NCBI RefSeq assembly: GCF_020216025.1
Contig: NZ_JAIWNC010000003.1
Span: 186,001-250,000, forward strand
Source: Jidongwangia harbinensis
GTDB lineage: Bacteria > Actinomycetota > Actinomycetes > Mycobacteriales > Micromonosporaceae
DNA: 64,000 bases
Direction: 5' to 3'
Of this stretch, positions 26,296 through 35,354 are shown piece by piece; position 1 is the first letter of the stretch, and the number at the start of each line of letters is the position of its first letter. The notes below the pieces were generated by a model. It was given only the letters and a program-made list of their open reading frames with translations, was not told where the DNA came from and made no database searches. The translations under genes and the position numbers were made by a program.

Positions 26296-27249
26296 TCAGT
26301 TGCCGTCGCGGAGCAGGTCCAGCGCGGCGGCCAGGTCGTCCGGGTACTCGCTGACGAAGCGGACCTCGTCGTGCGTACGGGGGTGGACGAAGGCCAGTTC
26401 ACGCGCGTGCAGCCACTGCCGGTGCAGCTTCAGCCGGGCGGACAGGGTGGGATCGGCGCCGTAGGTGAGATCGCCCACGCAGGGGTGCCGCAGCGCCGAG
26501 AAGTGCACCCGGATCTGGTGCGTGCGCCCGGTCTCCAGCTTCACGTCGACCAGGCTGGCGGCGCGGAACGCCTCCAGCGTGTCGTAGTGCGTGACGCTGG
26601 GCTTGCCGCCGGACATCACCGCGTACCGGTAGTCGGCGGTCGGATGCCGGTCGATCGGCGCGTCGATCGTGCCGCGCAGCGGGTCGAGGTGGCCCTGCAC
26701 CACGGCGTGGTACCGCTTGTCCACCTCGCGTTCCTTGAACGCCCGCTTCAGCACGGTGTACGCGATCTCGCTCTTGGCCACCACCATGAGGCCGGTGGTG
26801 CCGACGTCCAGCCGGTGCACGACGCCCTGCCGTTCGGCCGCGCCGCTGGTCGCCACGTTCTGGCCCATCGCGGCCAGCCCGCCGATGACGGTCGGGCCGG
26901 TCCACCCCGGGCTGGGGTGCGCCGCCACGCCCACCGGCTTGTCCACCACCACGATGTCGTCGTCGCTGTGCACGATGCCGAGCCCGTGCACCGGTTCGGC
27001 CACCACCGCCGGGGCGCTGACCGGCGCGGGCAGCGTGACCTCCAGCCAGGCGCCCGCGGCGACCTTGTCCGACTTGGGCCGGGGCACGCCGTCGACGAGG
27101 GCGTCACCGGCCTCCACCAGCGCGGCGGCCGCGGTCCGGGAGAGCCCGAACAGCCGGGACACCGCCTGGTCGAGACGCATGCCGTCGAGGCCGTCCGGGA
27201 CCGGCAGGGAGCGGCGGTCGCCGGTCGGGCGTACGTAGGGAGCGGTCAC
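26296..27249 (-). CDS. Pseudouridine synthase RluD family
   Basis: 317 residues. An N-terminal S4 RNA-binding domain ([25 protein letters not shown]) precedes the RluA-type catalytic domain with the Asp in [18 protein letters not shown] and the C-terminal [10 protein letters not shown]. It modifies uridines in 23S rRNA in the cytoplasm. The GTG at 27249 overlaps the lspA stop (GTGA); lspA-rluD coupling is conserved in actinobacteria. Confidence 0.94.
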   Translation of the reverse strand: MTAPYVRPTGDRRSLPVPDGLDGMRLDQAVSRLFGLSRTAAAALVEAGDALVDGVPRPKSDKVAAGAWLEVTLPAPVSAPAVVAEPVHGLGIVHSDDDIVVVDKPVGVAAHPSPGWTGPTVIGGLAAMGQNVATSGAAERQGVVHRLDVGTTGLMVVAKSEIAYTVLKRAFKEREVDKRYHAVVQGHLDPLRGTIDAPIDRHPTADYRYAVMSGGKPSVTHYDTLEAFRAASLVDVKLETGRTHQIRVHFSALRHPCVGDLTYGADPTLSARLKLHRQWLHARELAFVHPRTHDEVRFVSEYPDDLAAALDLLRDGN

Positions 27250-27836
27250 GCGTCGCCGGCCTTGTCCGTCGGGGTGGCCTCGGGCACCGACTGGTCCCGG
27301 CCGAGCCGGCCGCCGTCGCGCTGCCGCCCGGTCAGCTCCAGCAGGACCGCGACCACCACGCCGACGCTCAGGCAGCTGTCCGCGACGTTGAACACGGCGA
27401 ACTTCTCGCCGTACGGCCCGAACACACTGATCATGTCGACCACGTGCCCGCGGAACGGTCCCGGCGCCCGGAACAGCCGGTCGCCGAGGTTGCCCAGCGC
27501 ACCGCCCAGCACCAGGCCGAGCGCGATGCCCCAGGGCACCGAGCGCAGCTTGCGGGCCATCCAGCCGATCCACCCGATGACGACCAGCGTGATCAGCGGG
27601 AACACCCAGGTGTAGTCGCTACCCAGGCTGAAGGCGGCGCCGCTGTTGCGCAGCAGGGACAGGTAGACCAGCCCGCCCAGGATGCGGACCGGCTCGCCCT
27701 CCGTCAGGTGCTGGGTGGACAGCTCCTTGGTGACCTGGTCGACCACCACCGCCAGGACGGCGGTCGCGGCCAGCACCGTCACGGCCGCCCGGCTGAAGCC
27801 ACCGGGCAGCGCGGTGCGGCCACCCGGCTCGGTCAC
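27246..27836 (-). CDS. lspA: Signal peptidase II (prolipoprotein signal peptidase)
   Basis: 196 residues with four membrane helices. The two catalytic Asp motifs are present: [11 protein letters not shown] and [21 protein letters not shown] and [13 protein letters not shown] complete the family pattern. It cleaves lipoprotein signal peptides in the membrane. The start is GTG 27836; no ATG is available nearby. A polar C-terminal tail of about 30 residues is lineage-specific. Confidence 0.95.
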   Translation of the reverse strand: MTEPGGRTALPGGFSRAAVTVLAATAVLAVVVDQVTKELSTQHLTEGEPVRILGGLVYLSLLRNSGAAFSLGSDYTWVFPLITLVVIGWIGWMARKLRSVPWGIALGLVLGGALGNLGDRLFRAPGPFRGHVVDMISVFGPYGEKFAVFNVADSCLSVGVVVAVLLELTGRQRDGGRLGRDQSVPEATPTDKAGDA

Positions 27837-27853
27837 CGTGGCCTCGTCGGCGT

Positions 27854-28276
27854 TCAGCGTCGTTCCTCCAGCTGCTTACAGGACACGCACAGGGTCGCGG
27901 ACGGGAAGGCCGCCAGCCGCTCGACCGGGATGGCGTTCCCGCACTTCTCGCAGTAACCGTAGTTGCCCTCGCCGAGGCGGTCGATGGCGCGTTCCACCTG
28001 ATTGATCCGCTCCAGCAGATTGTTCGCCAGAGTGATCTCCTGCTCACGTTCCAGCGTCTTGGTGCCGGTGTCCGCCTGGTCGTCGCCGGCCGAGTCGGTC
28101 AGCCGTTCCCGCTGCAGCTCGGTGATCTCGGCGAGCGTCTGGTCGTACTCCGCCTGCAGTTCGTCCCGGCGCTCGGTCAGGGCCGTCTCGATCTTCTGCG
28201 TCTCCGCCGCGCTGCGGGACCGCTTCGTGGCGGCCTTGGCGGTCGAAGCTGACTTCGTGTCGGTTGCCTTGGCCAT
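27854..28276 (-). CDS. TraR/DksA-type C4 zinc-finger protein
   Basis: 140 residues. A Lys/Ala/Ser-rich start, a long coiled coil (about 25-100) and a zinc finger with CEKCGNAIP and LCVSCKQLEERR. This is the DksA/TraR shape that enters the secondary channel of RNA polymerase. The DxxDxA-type tip of E. coli DksA is not clearly present, so ppGpp synergy cannot be assumed. ATG 28276 has GGGAGCG upstream. It sits 17 bases before lspA. Confidence 0.88.
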   Translation of the reverse strand: MAKATDTKSASTAKAATKRSRSAAETQKIETALTERRDELQAEYDQTLAEITELQRERLTDSAGDDQADTGTKTLEREQEITLANNLLERINQVERAIDRLGEGNYGYCEKCGNAIPVERLAAFPSATLCVSCKQLEERR

Positions 28277-28606
28277 CGTCGCTCCCTCGGCCGCGCGCCC
28301 CCGCGCGGCGATCGGCGTCTGCGGAATCCGGTCGCCGGCTCGTCGAGCCGCGGCCACCCGTCCCGGTTGTCGGAGCCGGACACGTCGCGCCCGGCCGCGC
28401 GGCGATCCGTGGGCGAACCGCCGCCGTGCCTCCGGTGCACAAGTCCCCATGTGCACAAATGGCGCGACGACGAGCGTCGCGCACACCAGAGGTTCGCAAG
28501 GATACGGAACGTGAACGGCACCGACAACACGGCGCACCGCGCCGAGGCCGGGCAACCCGGACGAAGCACGCGAACCGCCGGTCGGATTCCCGACGATATC
28601 CGCAGG
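28277..28606. other. 330-base gap upstream of the TraR/DksA gene
   Basis: No gene is supported here. It should hold the promoter of the zinc-finger gene. The only pattern seen is a direct repeat GTGCACAA at 28435-28442 and 28451-28458, 16 bases apart, each containing the palindrome GTGCAC. Confidence 0.4.
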
Positions 28607-30115
28607 TCAGTCCGCCCGGCCCTCCTCACCGAACCAGCGCGCCAGACGCCCCCGCCGGCTGACCGCTCGCAGCCGCCGCTCCGCCACGTCCCGCGCCGCC
28701 GCGGTCGCCACGATCAGCAGGGCGTCCCCGGTCCGCAACCGGGTGTACGGATCCGGCACGAACCCGCTGCCCGCCCGCACCACCAGGGTCACCGCCGCGC
28801 CCACCGGCAGCCGCAGCTCGTCGATGTGCACCCCGGCCAGCCGCGACCCCGGCGCCACGTCGATCTGCAGCAGGTCGGCACCCATGTGCTCCAGCGGCGC
28901 GATCTCCACCCGCACCTCGGCCGCCTCGTGCGGCGCCGTGATCCGCAGCCACCGCGCCACCGGCGCCAGCGTCCCCGCCTGCACCAGGGTGAAGATGATG
29001 ACCAGCACGAAGACCGCGTCGAACAGCCCCTCCGCCCCCGGCGTGCCGGCCGACAACGGAATCGTGGCCAGCACGATCGGCACCGCACCGCGCAGCCCCG
29101 CCCAGGACAGGAACGTCTGCCCCCGCCAGCCCAGCCGGCGCACGCTGCGGGCGAGCACCGCGGACACCAGCACCGACAACGGCCGGGCCAGCAGGATCAG
29201 CGCACAGCCCACCACCAGCGCCGGAACCAGCGCGTCGGACAGCCGGGACGGCGACGCAAGCAGGCCGAGCAGCACGAACAGGCCGATCTGCGCGAGCCAG
29301 GCCAGCCCGTCCGCGAACCCCAGAATCGCCCGCCGGTGCGGCAGGCGGGCATTGCCGAGCACCACGCCGGCCACGTACACCGCCAGGAACCCGGACGCGT
29401 GCGCCACCGCACCGGCCGCGTACGCGAGCACGGTCAGCCCCACCGCCGCGATCGGATACAGACCCGCCGAGGGCAGCGCGGCATGCCGCAACAACCAGCG
29501 CCCGATCACGCCGACGCTGAGCCCGATGGCGGCGCCCACCGCCAGCTCGTACCCGACGATCAGCAGCTCGTACCACCAGGGGTGGGCGAAGGGCCCGGCC
29601 GCCGCCAGCAACACGACCAGCAGAACCACCGGTGCGTCGTTCATGCCGGACTCGGCCTCCAGCGTGGCGACCAGCCGCGGCGGCAGGCGCAGCCGCCGCA
29701 GCGTCGCGAACACGGCCGCCGCGTCGGTGGACGACAGCACGGCGCCGTACAGCAGCGCGAGGCGCCAGTCCAGACCCAGAACCAGGTGTACGACCACGCC
29801 CACGATCGCGATGCTCACCGCCACCCCGACGGTCGCCAACGTCGACGCCAACCCCAGCACCGGGCGCAACGTGGACCAGCGCGCGGTCAGCCCACCCTCG
29901 GCAATGATCATGAGAAGGGCGCAGAATCCGAGGGTACGGGTGAGGTCCGCGTCGTCGAACCGGATGCCCAGCCCCGACTCCCCGATGACCACGCCGATCA
30001 GCAGGTACACCAGAAGACTCGGCAGTCCGAGCCGCGTCGACAACCGGACCGCGGCCACCGCGACGAGCAGCACCGCCGCCCCGATCAGCAGCGCGTAATC
30101 CAGGTTCCCGGTCAT
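28607..30115 (-). CDS. Potassium/proton antiporter (CPA family, NhaP2/CvrA type)
   Basis: 502 residues. About twelve membrane helices (1-380) with the exchanger motifs LVYLLIGVVIGESGLGIRF, SSTDAAAVFATLR and LEAESGMNDAPVVLLVVLLA, the last holding the ion-binding Asp. A cytoplasmic TrkA-C-like domain follows (about 400-490; LAGVHIDELRLPVGAAVTLV), the regulatory site in K+/H+ antiporters, where nucleotides including c-di-AMP bind in some relatives. That ligand is only a possibility, though a c-di-AMP riboswitch exists in this window. The ATG overlaps the DUF167 stop (ATGA). Confidence 0.9.
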   Translation of the reverse strand: MTGNLDYALLIGAAVLLVAVAAVRLSTRLGLPSLLVYLLIGVVIGESGLGIRFDDADLTRTLGFCALLMIIAEGGLTARWSTLRPVLGLASTLATVGVAVSIAIVGVVVHLVLGLDWRLALLYGAVLSSTDAAAVFATLRRLRLPPRLVATLEAESGMNDAPVVLLVVLLAAAGPFAHPWWYELLIVGYELAVGAAIGLSVGVIGRWLLRHAALPSAGLYPIAAVGLTVLAYAAGAVAHASGFLAVYVAGVVLGNARLPHRRAILGFADGLAWLAQIGLFVLLGLLASPSRLSDALVPALVVGCALILLARPLSVLVSAVLARSVRRLGWRGQTFLSWAGLRGAVPIVLATIPLSAGTPGAEGLFDAVFVLVIIFTLVQAGTLAPVARWLRITAPHEAAEVRVEIAPLEHMGADLLQIDVAPGSRLAGVHIDELRLPVGAAVTLVVRAGSGFVPDPYTRLRTGDALLIVATAAARDVAERRLRAVSRRGRLARWFGEEGRAD

Positions 30116-30555
30116 CCCGTGCCGTCGCGCCCGGCGTCCGGCCGGCGCCTATCCCCGGCGCGGTCCGGCCGGGCGACCCCACGCTGCCGGTCGCCGGCGT
30201 CGTCGCGGGGGGCGGGCGGACGCCGCTGTTCGGTGACATCCTCGCGGAGAGCCAGCAGCCTCCGCCGAACCGCGGTGCCGTCGGCGTCGACCGTGAAGAC
30301 CTTGTCCCGGCTGGTCGCACCGAGCCGCAGCGCGACGCTCCCCGGACGCACACCGAGCGCAGCCGCCAGCGCCCGGCGGACCGCCTCGGTGGCCTTGCCG
30401 TCCACCGCCGGCGCACCGACCGCGACGATCAGCGCCGGGCCGTGCGGACCGTCATAACACCCACCCACACGGGTACGCCCCGCGCCCGGCCGCACCCGGA
30501 CCGGCACCGAGACGCTGTGGCCGGGATCGGGCGGAGTGGGGTGCCGCTTGGCCAT
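30112..30555 (-). CDS. DUF167 (YggU-like) protein with charged tail
   Basis: 147 residues. The DUF167 core at about 14-95 shows VRVRPGAGRTRVGG, ALIVAVGAPAVDGKATEAVR and LGATSRDKVF. Its function is unknown. The last about 45 residues are nearly all Arg, Asp, Pro and Gly, unlike the compact family members, and reach the antiporter start, where the stop overlaps its ATG. Confidence 0.8.
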   Translation of the reverse strand: MAKRHPTPPDPGHSVSVPVRVRPGAGRTRVGGCYDGPHGPALIVAVGAPAVDGKATEAVRRALAAALGVRPGSVALRLGATSRDKVFTVDADGTAVRRRLLALREDVTEQRRPPAPRDDAGDRQRGVARPDRAGDRRRPDAGRDGTG

Positions 30556-30643
30556 GCCTCATTGTGCCGATCATCGTTCCGGACGCGCGCCGGGGTCGCC
30601 CCACAACTGTGAGTAGTCCCTCACCCGCACCCCTGCGGAGGGG

Positions 30644-32476
30644 TCACGGGCGCGTGGCCCGGGCCACCAGACGGTCCACCGGACGGCACTGCCCGCACGG
30701 ACTGAAACCGAGTTCGACCGCCTCACGCACCGGAAGCGGTTCACTCAGTCGTCCGGCCAGGTGACCGCAGTCGGCCAGGTGGTAGCGCGGCCGGCCGTCC
30801 ACGACCACGACCTCGGCGTCCAACTGGGCGACCCGGACCGCGTCGCCCGGGCGGACCGCTTGGGGCAGCGGTTCGTCGGCGGGGTCCTCGTCGTCCGGTT
30901 CGTCGAATTCGGGCGTGTGGTAGCCGGGACCGGAGGCGGTGGCACCACCCGCGCCCGCGGCGCCGTGGCCGAGGAGGTCGCCGAGGTAATCCGGCTCCGG
31001 AGCGCCCCGCCTCGCCGGCGCACCCAGCGGATCCTCCGCAGACCCCAGCGGATCCGAGGGAGACCCGGAGCCCAGCGGATCGGAGGGGGACCCCGAACCC
31101 AGCGGATCCGAGGGCGGGCTCAGATGGTCCGCCTCGTCGACGCCGCGATCGGACCGCGGTCCGGCCTGACCGTGTTCGGGGTACAACGGCCCGGTGGTCT
31201 CTCCGTCCTGGAGCGGGTCGTTGTCCCAGGGAGCGGTCGGCGGCTCGGTGCTACGGGCCGCGCCGATCACGGTGGCGGCACGGTCGTAGTCCGGATCGGC
31301 CGGGCGGTCGTCGGCGGAGTGCCCGTCCGGCGCCTCGTCGGTACCCCGGTGATCGGGGAAAGCCGCAGAATCGGCGCGGAGATCATCAGACGAGGAGAAA
31401 TCGGACGCCGCGCGGCCGGGACCCGAGACCCGATCGCGACGGGCGTCCGCACTGCCATGATCGGAACCCACCAAATCGTCTGTGAGGGCTCCAGACCCGG
31501 AGAAATCGGATGTGGCCCGTGGGCCGTGCGGTCCCGCGACGTCGGCGGGTCCGGCGTGCTCGACATCGGCGGACGCCGGGTTCGCTGCGCCGCCGGTCCG
31601 CATCTCCGTGGATCCGAGGTAGGGGTCGTCCCGCTCGTCCGCGACGAGCCGGTCGGCGCCCACCCGATCGCGGGCCGTCCCCGCCGAGGCGGACGTTCCC
31701 GGTAGATCCGGCACGTCCCGATCCGACCCGGCCGGTGCGTCCTCGGCGTAGCGGTCGAAACCACCCGGGCCGGCGTGCGCACCTTCAAGGTCGTGGCCCG
31801 CGGGCCGGCCGAAGTCGGGACGGTCCGCCCGGTGATGGTCGGAGAGGTCCGCGAACTCGGCGGCAACACCGGAACTGTCGGAAGTGGCGCCATCGGAAGC
31901 GTGTGCCTCCGCGTGCGGAGACTGCTCGTCCGGACGATCGGGATAGGGGCGACCGGCGGCGCCCGCCGCGGGGTACCGGTCGCCGCGCGTCCCTGCGCCG
32001 ACCGGCTCCGCCAGGAGATCGGCGGCCGTGTCGTCCATGGCCAGACGATCCGCGGCCATCCGATCGGCAGCCCGACGATCCGCGTCCGTCAGATCCGCAG
32101 TTCCACGATCCGCGTCCGTCAGATCCGCAGTTCCACGATCCGCGTCCGTCAGATCCGCAGCCCCGCGATCCGCAGCCAGCAGATCCGCAGCGGTGAGATC
32201 AGCGGCGGTGAGATCAGCCGGGGTCCGGCCGGCGGGAGTGCGGCCGGCGGCGGCGAGATCGGCAGTCGTGAGATCTGCGGCGGGGTCGACCGGCAGTCCG
32301 TCCGGTCCGCCGGTACGCCGCTGGGCAGCGGCGTGCCGCGCGCCGACCACCAGGGCGACCGCGGCCAGCAGACTGGTCACGATCGAACTGATCAGGAGTG
32401 TGCTCGAACCGCCGGCGAGCCCTAATACCAGCAGCGTCACCGCGACGAGGATGAGCAGCAGGCTAGCAACGATCAT
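30644..32476 (-). CDS. Membrane-anchored pentapeptide-repeat protein with C-terminal Cys motif
   Basis: 610 residues. Two membrane helices (about 2-21 and 27-46) are followed at about 67-155 by eighteen five-residue units such as ADLTA, ADLTD, ADRGT, a good match to the A(D/N)Lxx pentapeptide-repeat signature. A long acidic, Asp/Ser/Gly-rich disordered region follows, with SDPLGSGSP repeats near 500. The last about 50 residues form a conserved-looking module, YHLADCGHLAGR and FSPCGQCRPVDRL (CxH...CxxC), a probable zinc site. It lies 41 bases downstream of divIVA on the same strand, so a link to polar growth or division is possible but unproven. Confidence 0.7.
   Translation of the reverse strand: MIVASLLLILVAVTLLVLGLAGGSSTLLISSIVTSLLAAVALVVGARHAAAQRRTGGPDGLPVDPAADLTTADLAAAGRTPAGRTPADLTAADLTAADLLAADRGAADLTDADRGTADLTDADRGTADLTDADRRAADRMAADRLAMDDTAADLLAEPVGAGTRGDRYPAAGAAGRPYPDRPDEQSPHAEAHASDGATSDSSGVAAEFADLSDHHRADRPDFGRPAGHDLEGAHAGPGGFDRYAEDAPAGSDRDVPDLPGTSASAGTARDRVGADRLVADERDDPYLGSTEMRTGGAANPASADVEHAGPADVAGPHGPRATSDFSGSGALTDDLVGSDHGSADARRDRVSGPGRAASDFSSSDDLRADSAAFPDHRGTDEAPDGHSADDRPADPDYDRAATVIGAARSTEPPTAPWDNDPLQDGETTGPLYPEHGQAGPRSDRGVDEADHLSPPSDPLGSGSPSDPLGSGSPSDPLGSAEDPLGAPARRGAPEPDYLGDLLGHGAAGAGGATASGPGYHTPEFDEPDDEDPADEPLPQAVRPGDAVRVAQLDAEVVVVDGRPRYHLADCGHLAGRLSEPLPVREAVELGFSPCGQCRPVDRLVARATRP
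32012..32278. repeat. 15-bp-period array encoding ADLxx pentapeptides
   Basis: Coding on the minus strand. The 30-bp block for ADRGTADLTD is repeated nearly exactly three times (about 32080-32160), showing recent expansion. Confidence 0.8.
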
Positions 32477-32517
32477 GGCTCATCCTCGTCGGGTGTTCCC
32501 CACCGCAACCAGAGTGG

Positions 32518-33336
32518 TCAGCGGCCGGTTTCGATGGAGTTGGCGCGGCTGCCGCCGTACGAGCCGGCGAGGCCCGCCGCGGCGAGACCGCCGGAGCCGC
32601 CGACCGCGCGGTTGGCGTCGGCGCGCTGCATCTCGGCCTCCAGCCCCTGGCCACGGCCGTCGAGGTCACGCAGCTGGCTCTCCAGGTACGCCTTGAGCCG
32701 GGTGCGGTACTCGCGCTCGAACTGCTTCAGCTCCTCGATGTGCTTCTGCAGCGCCGACCGCTTGGCGTCCAGGCCGCCCATGGCCTCCTGGTGCCGCTGG
32801 CGCGCGTCCCGCTCGAGGGCGTCCGCCTTGGCACGGGCCTCGCGGGTGACCTCCTCGGCCTTGCTGCGCGCGTCGGACAGCAGCTTGTCGGCCTCGCGGC
32901 GCGCGTCGGACACGTGGTCGTCCGCGGTCCGCTGGGCCATCATCAGGACCCGCAGCGCCTGCTGCTCGCCGTCGCCACCGGCCGTGCCGGCGCTGGCGCC
33001 GACCGGGCCCTGGGCACGGACCTGCTCGAGCTCGGCCTGCATCTGGCGGGCCGCCTGCTCGGCCGCCGACTTGTCCCGCTGGACGCGGTCAAGCTGGGCC
33101 TTCATGTCGTTGAGCTCCGCCGCCAGCCGCGGGTCGGCACCCGGGCCGGCTGGTGCGCCACCCCGGCCGCCGCGCTCCACCTGGGCACGCAGCTCGTTGT
33201 TCTCCTCGATCAGACGGGCGAGTTCGCGCTCGACCTCGTCCAGGAAGGCGTCGACCTCCTCCTCGTCATACCCCCGCTTGCCGATCGGGGGCTTCTTGAA
33301 GGCGACGTTGTGCACGTCGGCCGGGGTCAGCGGCAT
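32518..33336 (-). CDS. divIVA: DivIVA / Wag31 polar growth protein
   Basis: 272 residues. The membrane-binding N-terminal domain is [36 protein letters not shown] Gly/Pro-rich linker follows, then a long coiled coil (about 75-235) and a Gly/Ser end. It marks negatively curved membrane at poles and septa and directs tip growth in actinobacteria. The ATG has GAGGAG upstream. The gene closes the dcw cluster after yggT. Confidence 0.95.
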   Translation of the reverse strand: MPLTPADVHNVAFKKPPIGKRGYDEEEVDAFLDEVERELARLIEENNELRAQVERGGRGGAPAGPGADPRLAAELNDMKAQLDRVQRDKSAAEQAARQMQAELEQVRAQGPVGASAGTAGGDGEQQALRVLMMAQRTADDHVSDARREADKLLSDARSKAEEVTREARAKADALERDARQRHQEAMGGLDAKRSALQKHIEELKQFEREYRTRLKAYLESQLRDLDGRGQGLEAEMQRADANRAVGGSGGLAAAGLAGSYGGSRANSIETGR

Positions 33337-33379
33337 CGAAACTCCTCGGGTCAGTTGCGGCCGCGTGGGGCGCTACCCA

Positions 33380-33688
33380 TCACACGCTGAAAGTCATGAT
33401 GAGGCGCGCTAACACGAAGTTCAAAAGCACGAACAGGATAACCAGCAGGACCAGGGACGCCAGGTCCAAGCTCACGTTACCAATTCGCAGCGGTGGGATC
33501 ACACGCCTCAACGCCTTGAGGGGGGGATCAGTGACGCTCCACACGGACTCCAATGCCGCGGACGCGCCTCGTCCAGGCTGCCACCGGCGCCCGTACTGCA
33601 GCACCGCACCCAGGACGAAGCGCGTCAGCAGAGTCAGAAAGAAGACGTAGACCAACAGGTAGAGAACTTGAAAGACGATCGACAGCAC
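33380..33688 (-). CDS. YggT-family membrane protein
   Basis: 102 residues. Two long hydrophobic segments (IVFQVLYLLVYVFFLTLLTR F and VSLDLASLVLLVILFVLLNF) flank the family motif TDPPLKALRRVIPPLRIGN. It lies between sepF and divIVA as in most actinobacteria (ylmG position), and relatives affect division or membrane organisation. GTG 33688 is preferred. A TTG at 33715 overlaps the sepF stop but lacks a ribosome site. Confidence 0.88.
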   Translation of the reverse strand: MLSIVFQVLYLLVYVFFLTLLTRFVLGAVLQYGRRWQPGRGASAALESVWSVTDPPLKALRRVIPPLRIGNVSLDLASLVLLVILFVLLNFVLARLIMTFSV

Positions 33689-33711
33689 GGTCGGCGGATC
33701 CCTCGTTCGGG

Positions 33712-34419
33712 TCAACTTTGAGTGAAGAAGCCGCCCTCAGCGATCTTGGCCTTGTCCTCCGCGGTGACCTGGACATTTGCCGGTGAGAGCAGGAAAACCC
33801 GGTTGGTCACGCGCTCGATCGTACCGCGAAGGCCAAAGGCCAGTCCGGCAGCGAAGTCAACCAGTCGGCGGGCGTCGCCCTCGTCCATCTCGGTGAGATT
33901 GATGATCACGGGTACGCCGTCCCGGAAGTGCTCCCCGATCGTGCGGGCCTCACGGTACGTGGTCGGGTGCAGCGTGGTGATCTGGTACCGCTGGTCCTCC
34001 TCGACCGGCCGCGGCGCCGGGGCCTGCGGAGCGAGCGCGAGGTTGTCCCGCGTCTGGTAGCTCAGCCCGCCGCCGCTGTCGCCGCCGGTGGTCGACCGGG
34101 TGATCGAGCGCACGCTGGCGCGCTCGGTGCGGTCGGTGCGCTCGTGGTGGTCCCGGTCGAGGTCGGCCCGGGCGGCGGCGCGCTCGCTGAGCCGCACCCG
34201 CTCGGAGGCACGGGCCCGGGGCAGTGCCGGCGCCTCCTCGACGTCGTCGTCCTCGTCGGCGAACTCGTCGGCGTAGCGGTACCCGGAGTCGCGGTCCCGG
34301 TCCCGGTCACGGTCGCGCTCACGGTAGCCACTCTCGCGGTAGCCGCGGTCGTCGTACCCGCGCTCGTCGTCCTCCTCGACGAGGCCGAGCCAGACCCCCG
34401 CCTTGCGCAGAGCACTCAT
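33712..34419 (-). CDS. sepF: Cell division protein SepF
   Basis: 235 residues. [17 protein letters not shown] is the membrane-binding amphipathic start. Residues about 18-120 are charged and disordered, with an RD repeat ([12 protein letters not shown]). The folded SepF domain is at about 145-230 ([20 protein letters not shown] and [15 protein letters not shown]). It polymerises and tethers the FtsZ C-terminus to the membrane in actinobacteria, which lack FtsA. The FtsZ tail motif it needs is present at 35355. Confidence 0.95.
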   Translation of the reverse strand: MSALRKAGVWLGLVEEDDERGYDDRGYRESGYRERDRDRDRDRDSGYRYADEFADEDDDVEEAPALPRARASERVRLSERAAARADLDRDHHERTDRTERASVRSITRSTTGGDSGGGLSYQTRDNLALAPQAPAPRPVEEDQRYQITTLHPTTYREARTIGEHFRDGVPVIINLTEMDEGDARRLVDFAAGLAFGLRGTIERVTNRVFLLSPANVQVTAEDKAKIAEGGFFTQS

Positions 34420-34622
34420 GCCGCCACCTCGTCCCGCTCGGCGCTAAACCGCCCGTCCATGCCCCCACCTCACATCCGCTGTGCGGCGCGCGCCCCCTCG
34501 GCGAGCCGCTTCCCCCCTTGCACGCACCCCGGGAGGCACGCTCGCGCTGTCGGGCGCGCCGGCTGCCGGAACTGCCTGGCGTGCGTAAACAACACCTGTG
34601 TAGTTTGCTGCCCGCCGCAAGG

Positions 34623-35345
34623 CTACCGCAGCTTGTTTCGCATCCCGAGTAAAGAAGTGCCGATCCGCACGTGTGTCGCTCCGTGCACGATCGCGGATTC
34701 CAGGTCCCCGCTCATGCCGGCCGAGACGACGGTGGCGTCCGGGTGTCCGGACAGGAGCCGCGCCCGCACCTCGGCCAGCTTCTCGAACGCCAGATCCGGG
34801 TGCCAGCTGGGCGGCGCCACCGTCATCACGCCGCCGAGCCGCAGGTGCGCCGACCCGGCGACCGCGTCGGCGACCTGCCACAGGTCCCGTTCCGCCTCGA
34901 TGCCGCCCGGCACCGCGCCGCCGCGGGCCAGGTCGCCGTCCAGGCTGACCTGCACCAGGACGTCGAGCGGCCGGTCCCGGTGCCGCCCGGCCGCGCCGTC
35001 CAGGGCCCGGGCCAGGCGCCGGGAGTCCACCGACTCGACCACCTCGGCGTACGTCACCACGGACCGGGCCTTGTTGCGTTGCAGCTGGCCGACGAAGTGC
35101 CAGCGGAGCGGCAGGTCGGACAGCTCGGCCGCCTTGCCGGACGCCTCCTGGTCCTTGTTCTCGCCGACGTCGGTCACCCCGAGGCCGGCGAGCAGGCGCA
35201 CGTCGTCCGCGGGGTACGTCTTCGTCACCGCGACCAGCGTGACCTCCGACGGGTCCCGGCCGGCCGCGGTGCAGGCACGGGCGATCCGCTCCCGCACCTC
35301 GTCGAGCGAGGCGGCGAGCTGCGCACGCCGGCCGGTGTCCGCCAA
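34623..35345 (-). CDS. YggS/PLPBP family PLP-binding protein
   Basis: 240 residues, alanine-racemase-like barrel. The PLP Lys is in VTLVAVTKTYPADDVRLL; DVGENKDQE, WHFVGQLQRNKA and LSGMSGDLESAI-type (SAGMSGDLESAI) motifs follow. It acts in PLP homeostasis. The start is TTG 35345, with GAGG seven bases upstream and the ftsZ stop only ten bases away. In most actinobacterial clusters a pgeF-type gene stands between ftsZ and this gene; here it is missing. Confidence 0.92.
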   Translation of the reverse strand: MADTGRRAQLAASLDEVRERIARACTAAGRDPSEVTLVAVTKTYPADDVRLLAGLGVTDVGENKDQEASGKAAELSDLPLRWHFVGQLQRNKARSVVTYAEVVESVDSRRLARALDGAAGRHRDRPLDVLVQVSLDGDLARGGAVPGGIEAERDLWQVADAVAGSAHLRLGGVMTVAPPSWHPDLAFEKLAEVRARLLSGHPDATVVSAGMSGDLESAIVHGATHVRIGTSLLGMRNKLR

Positions 35346-35354
35346 CCGCGGGCC

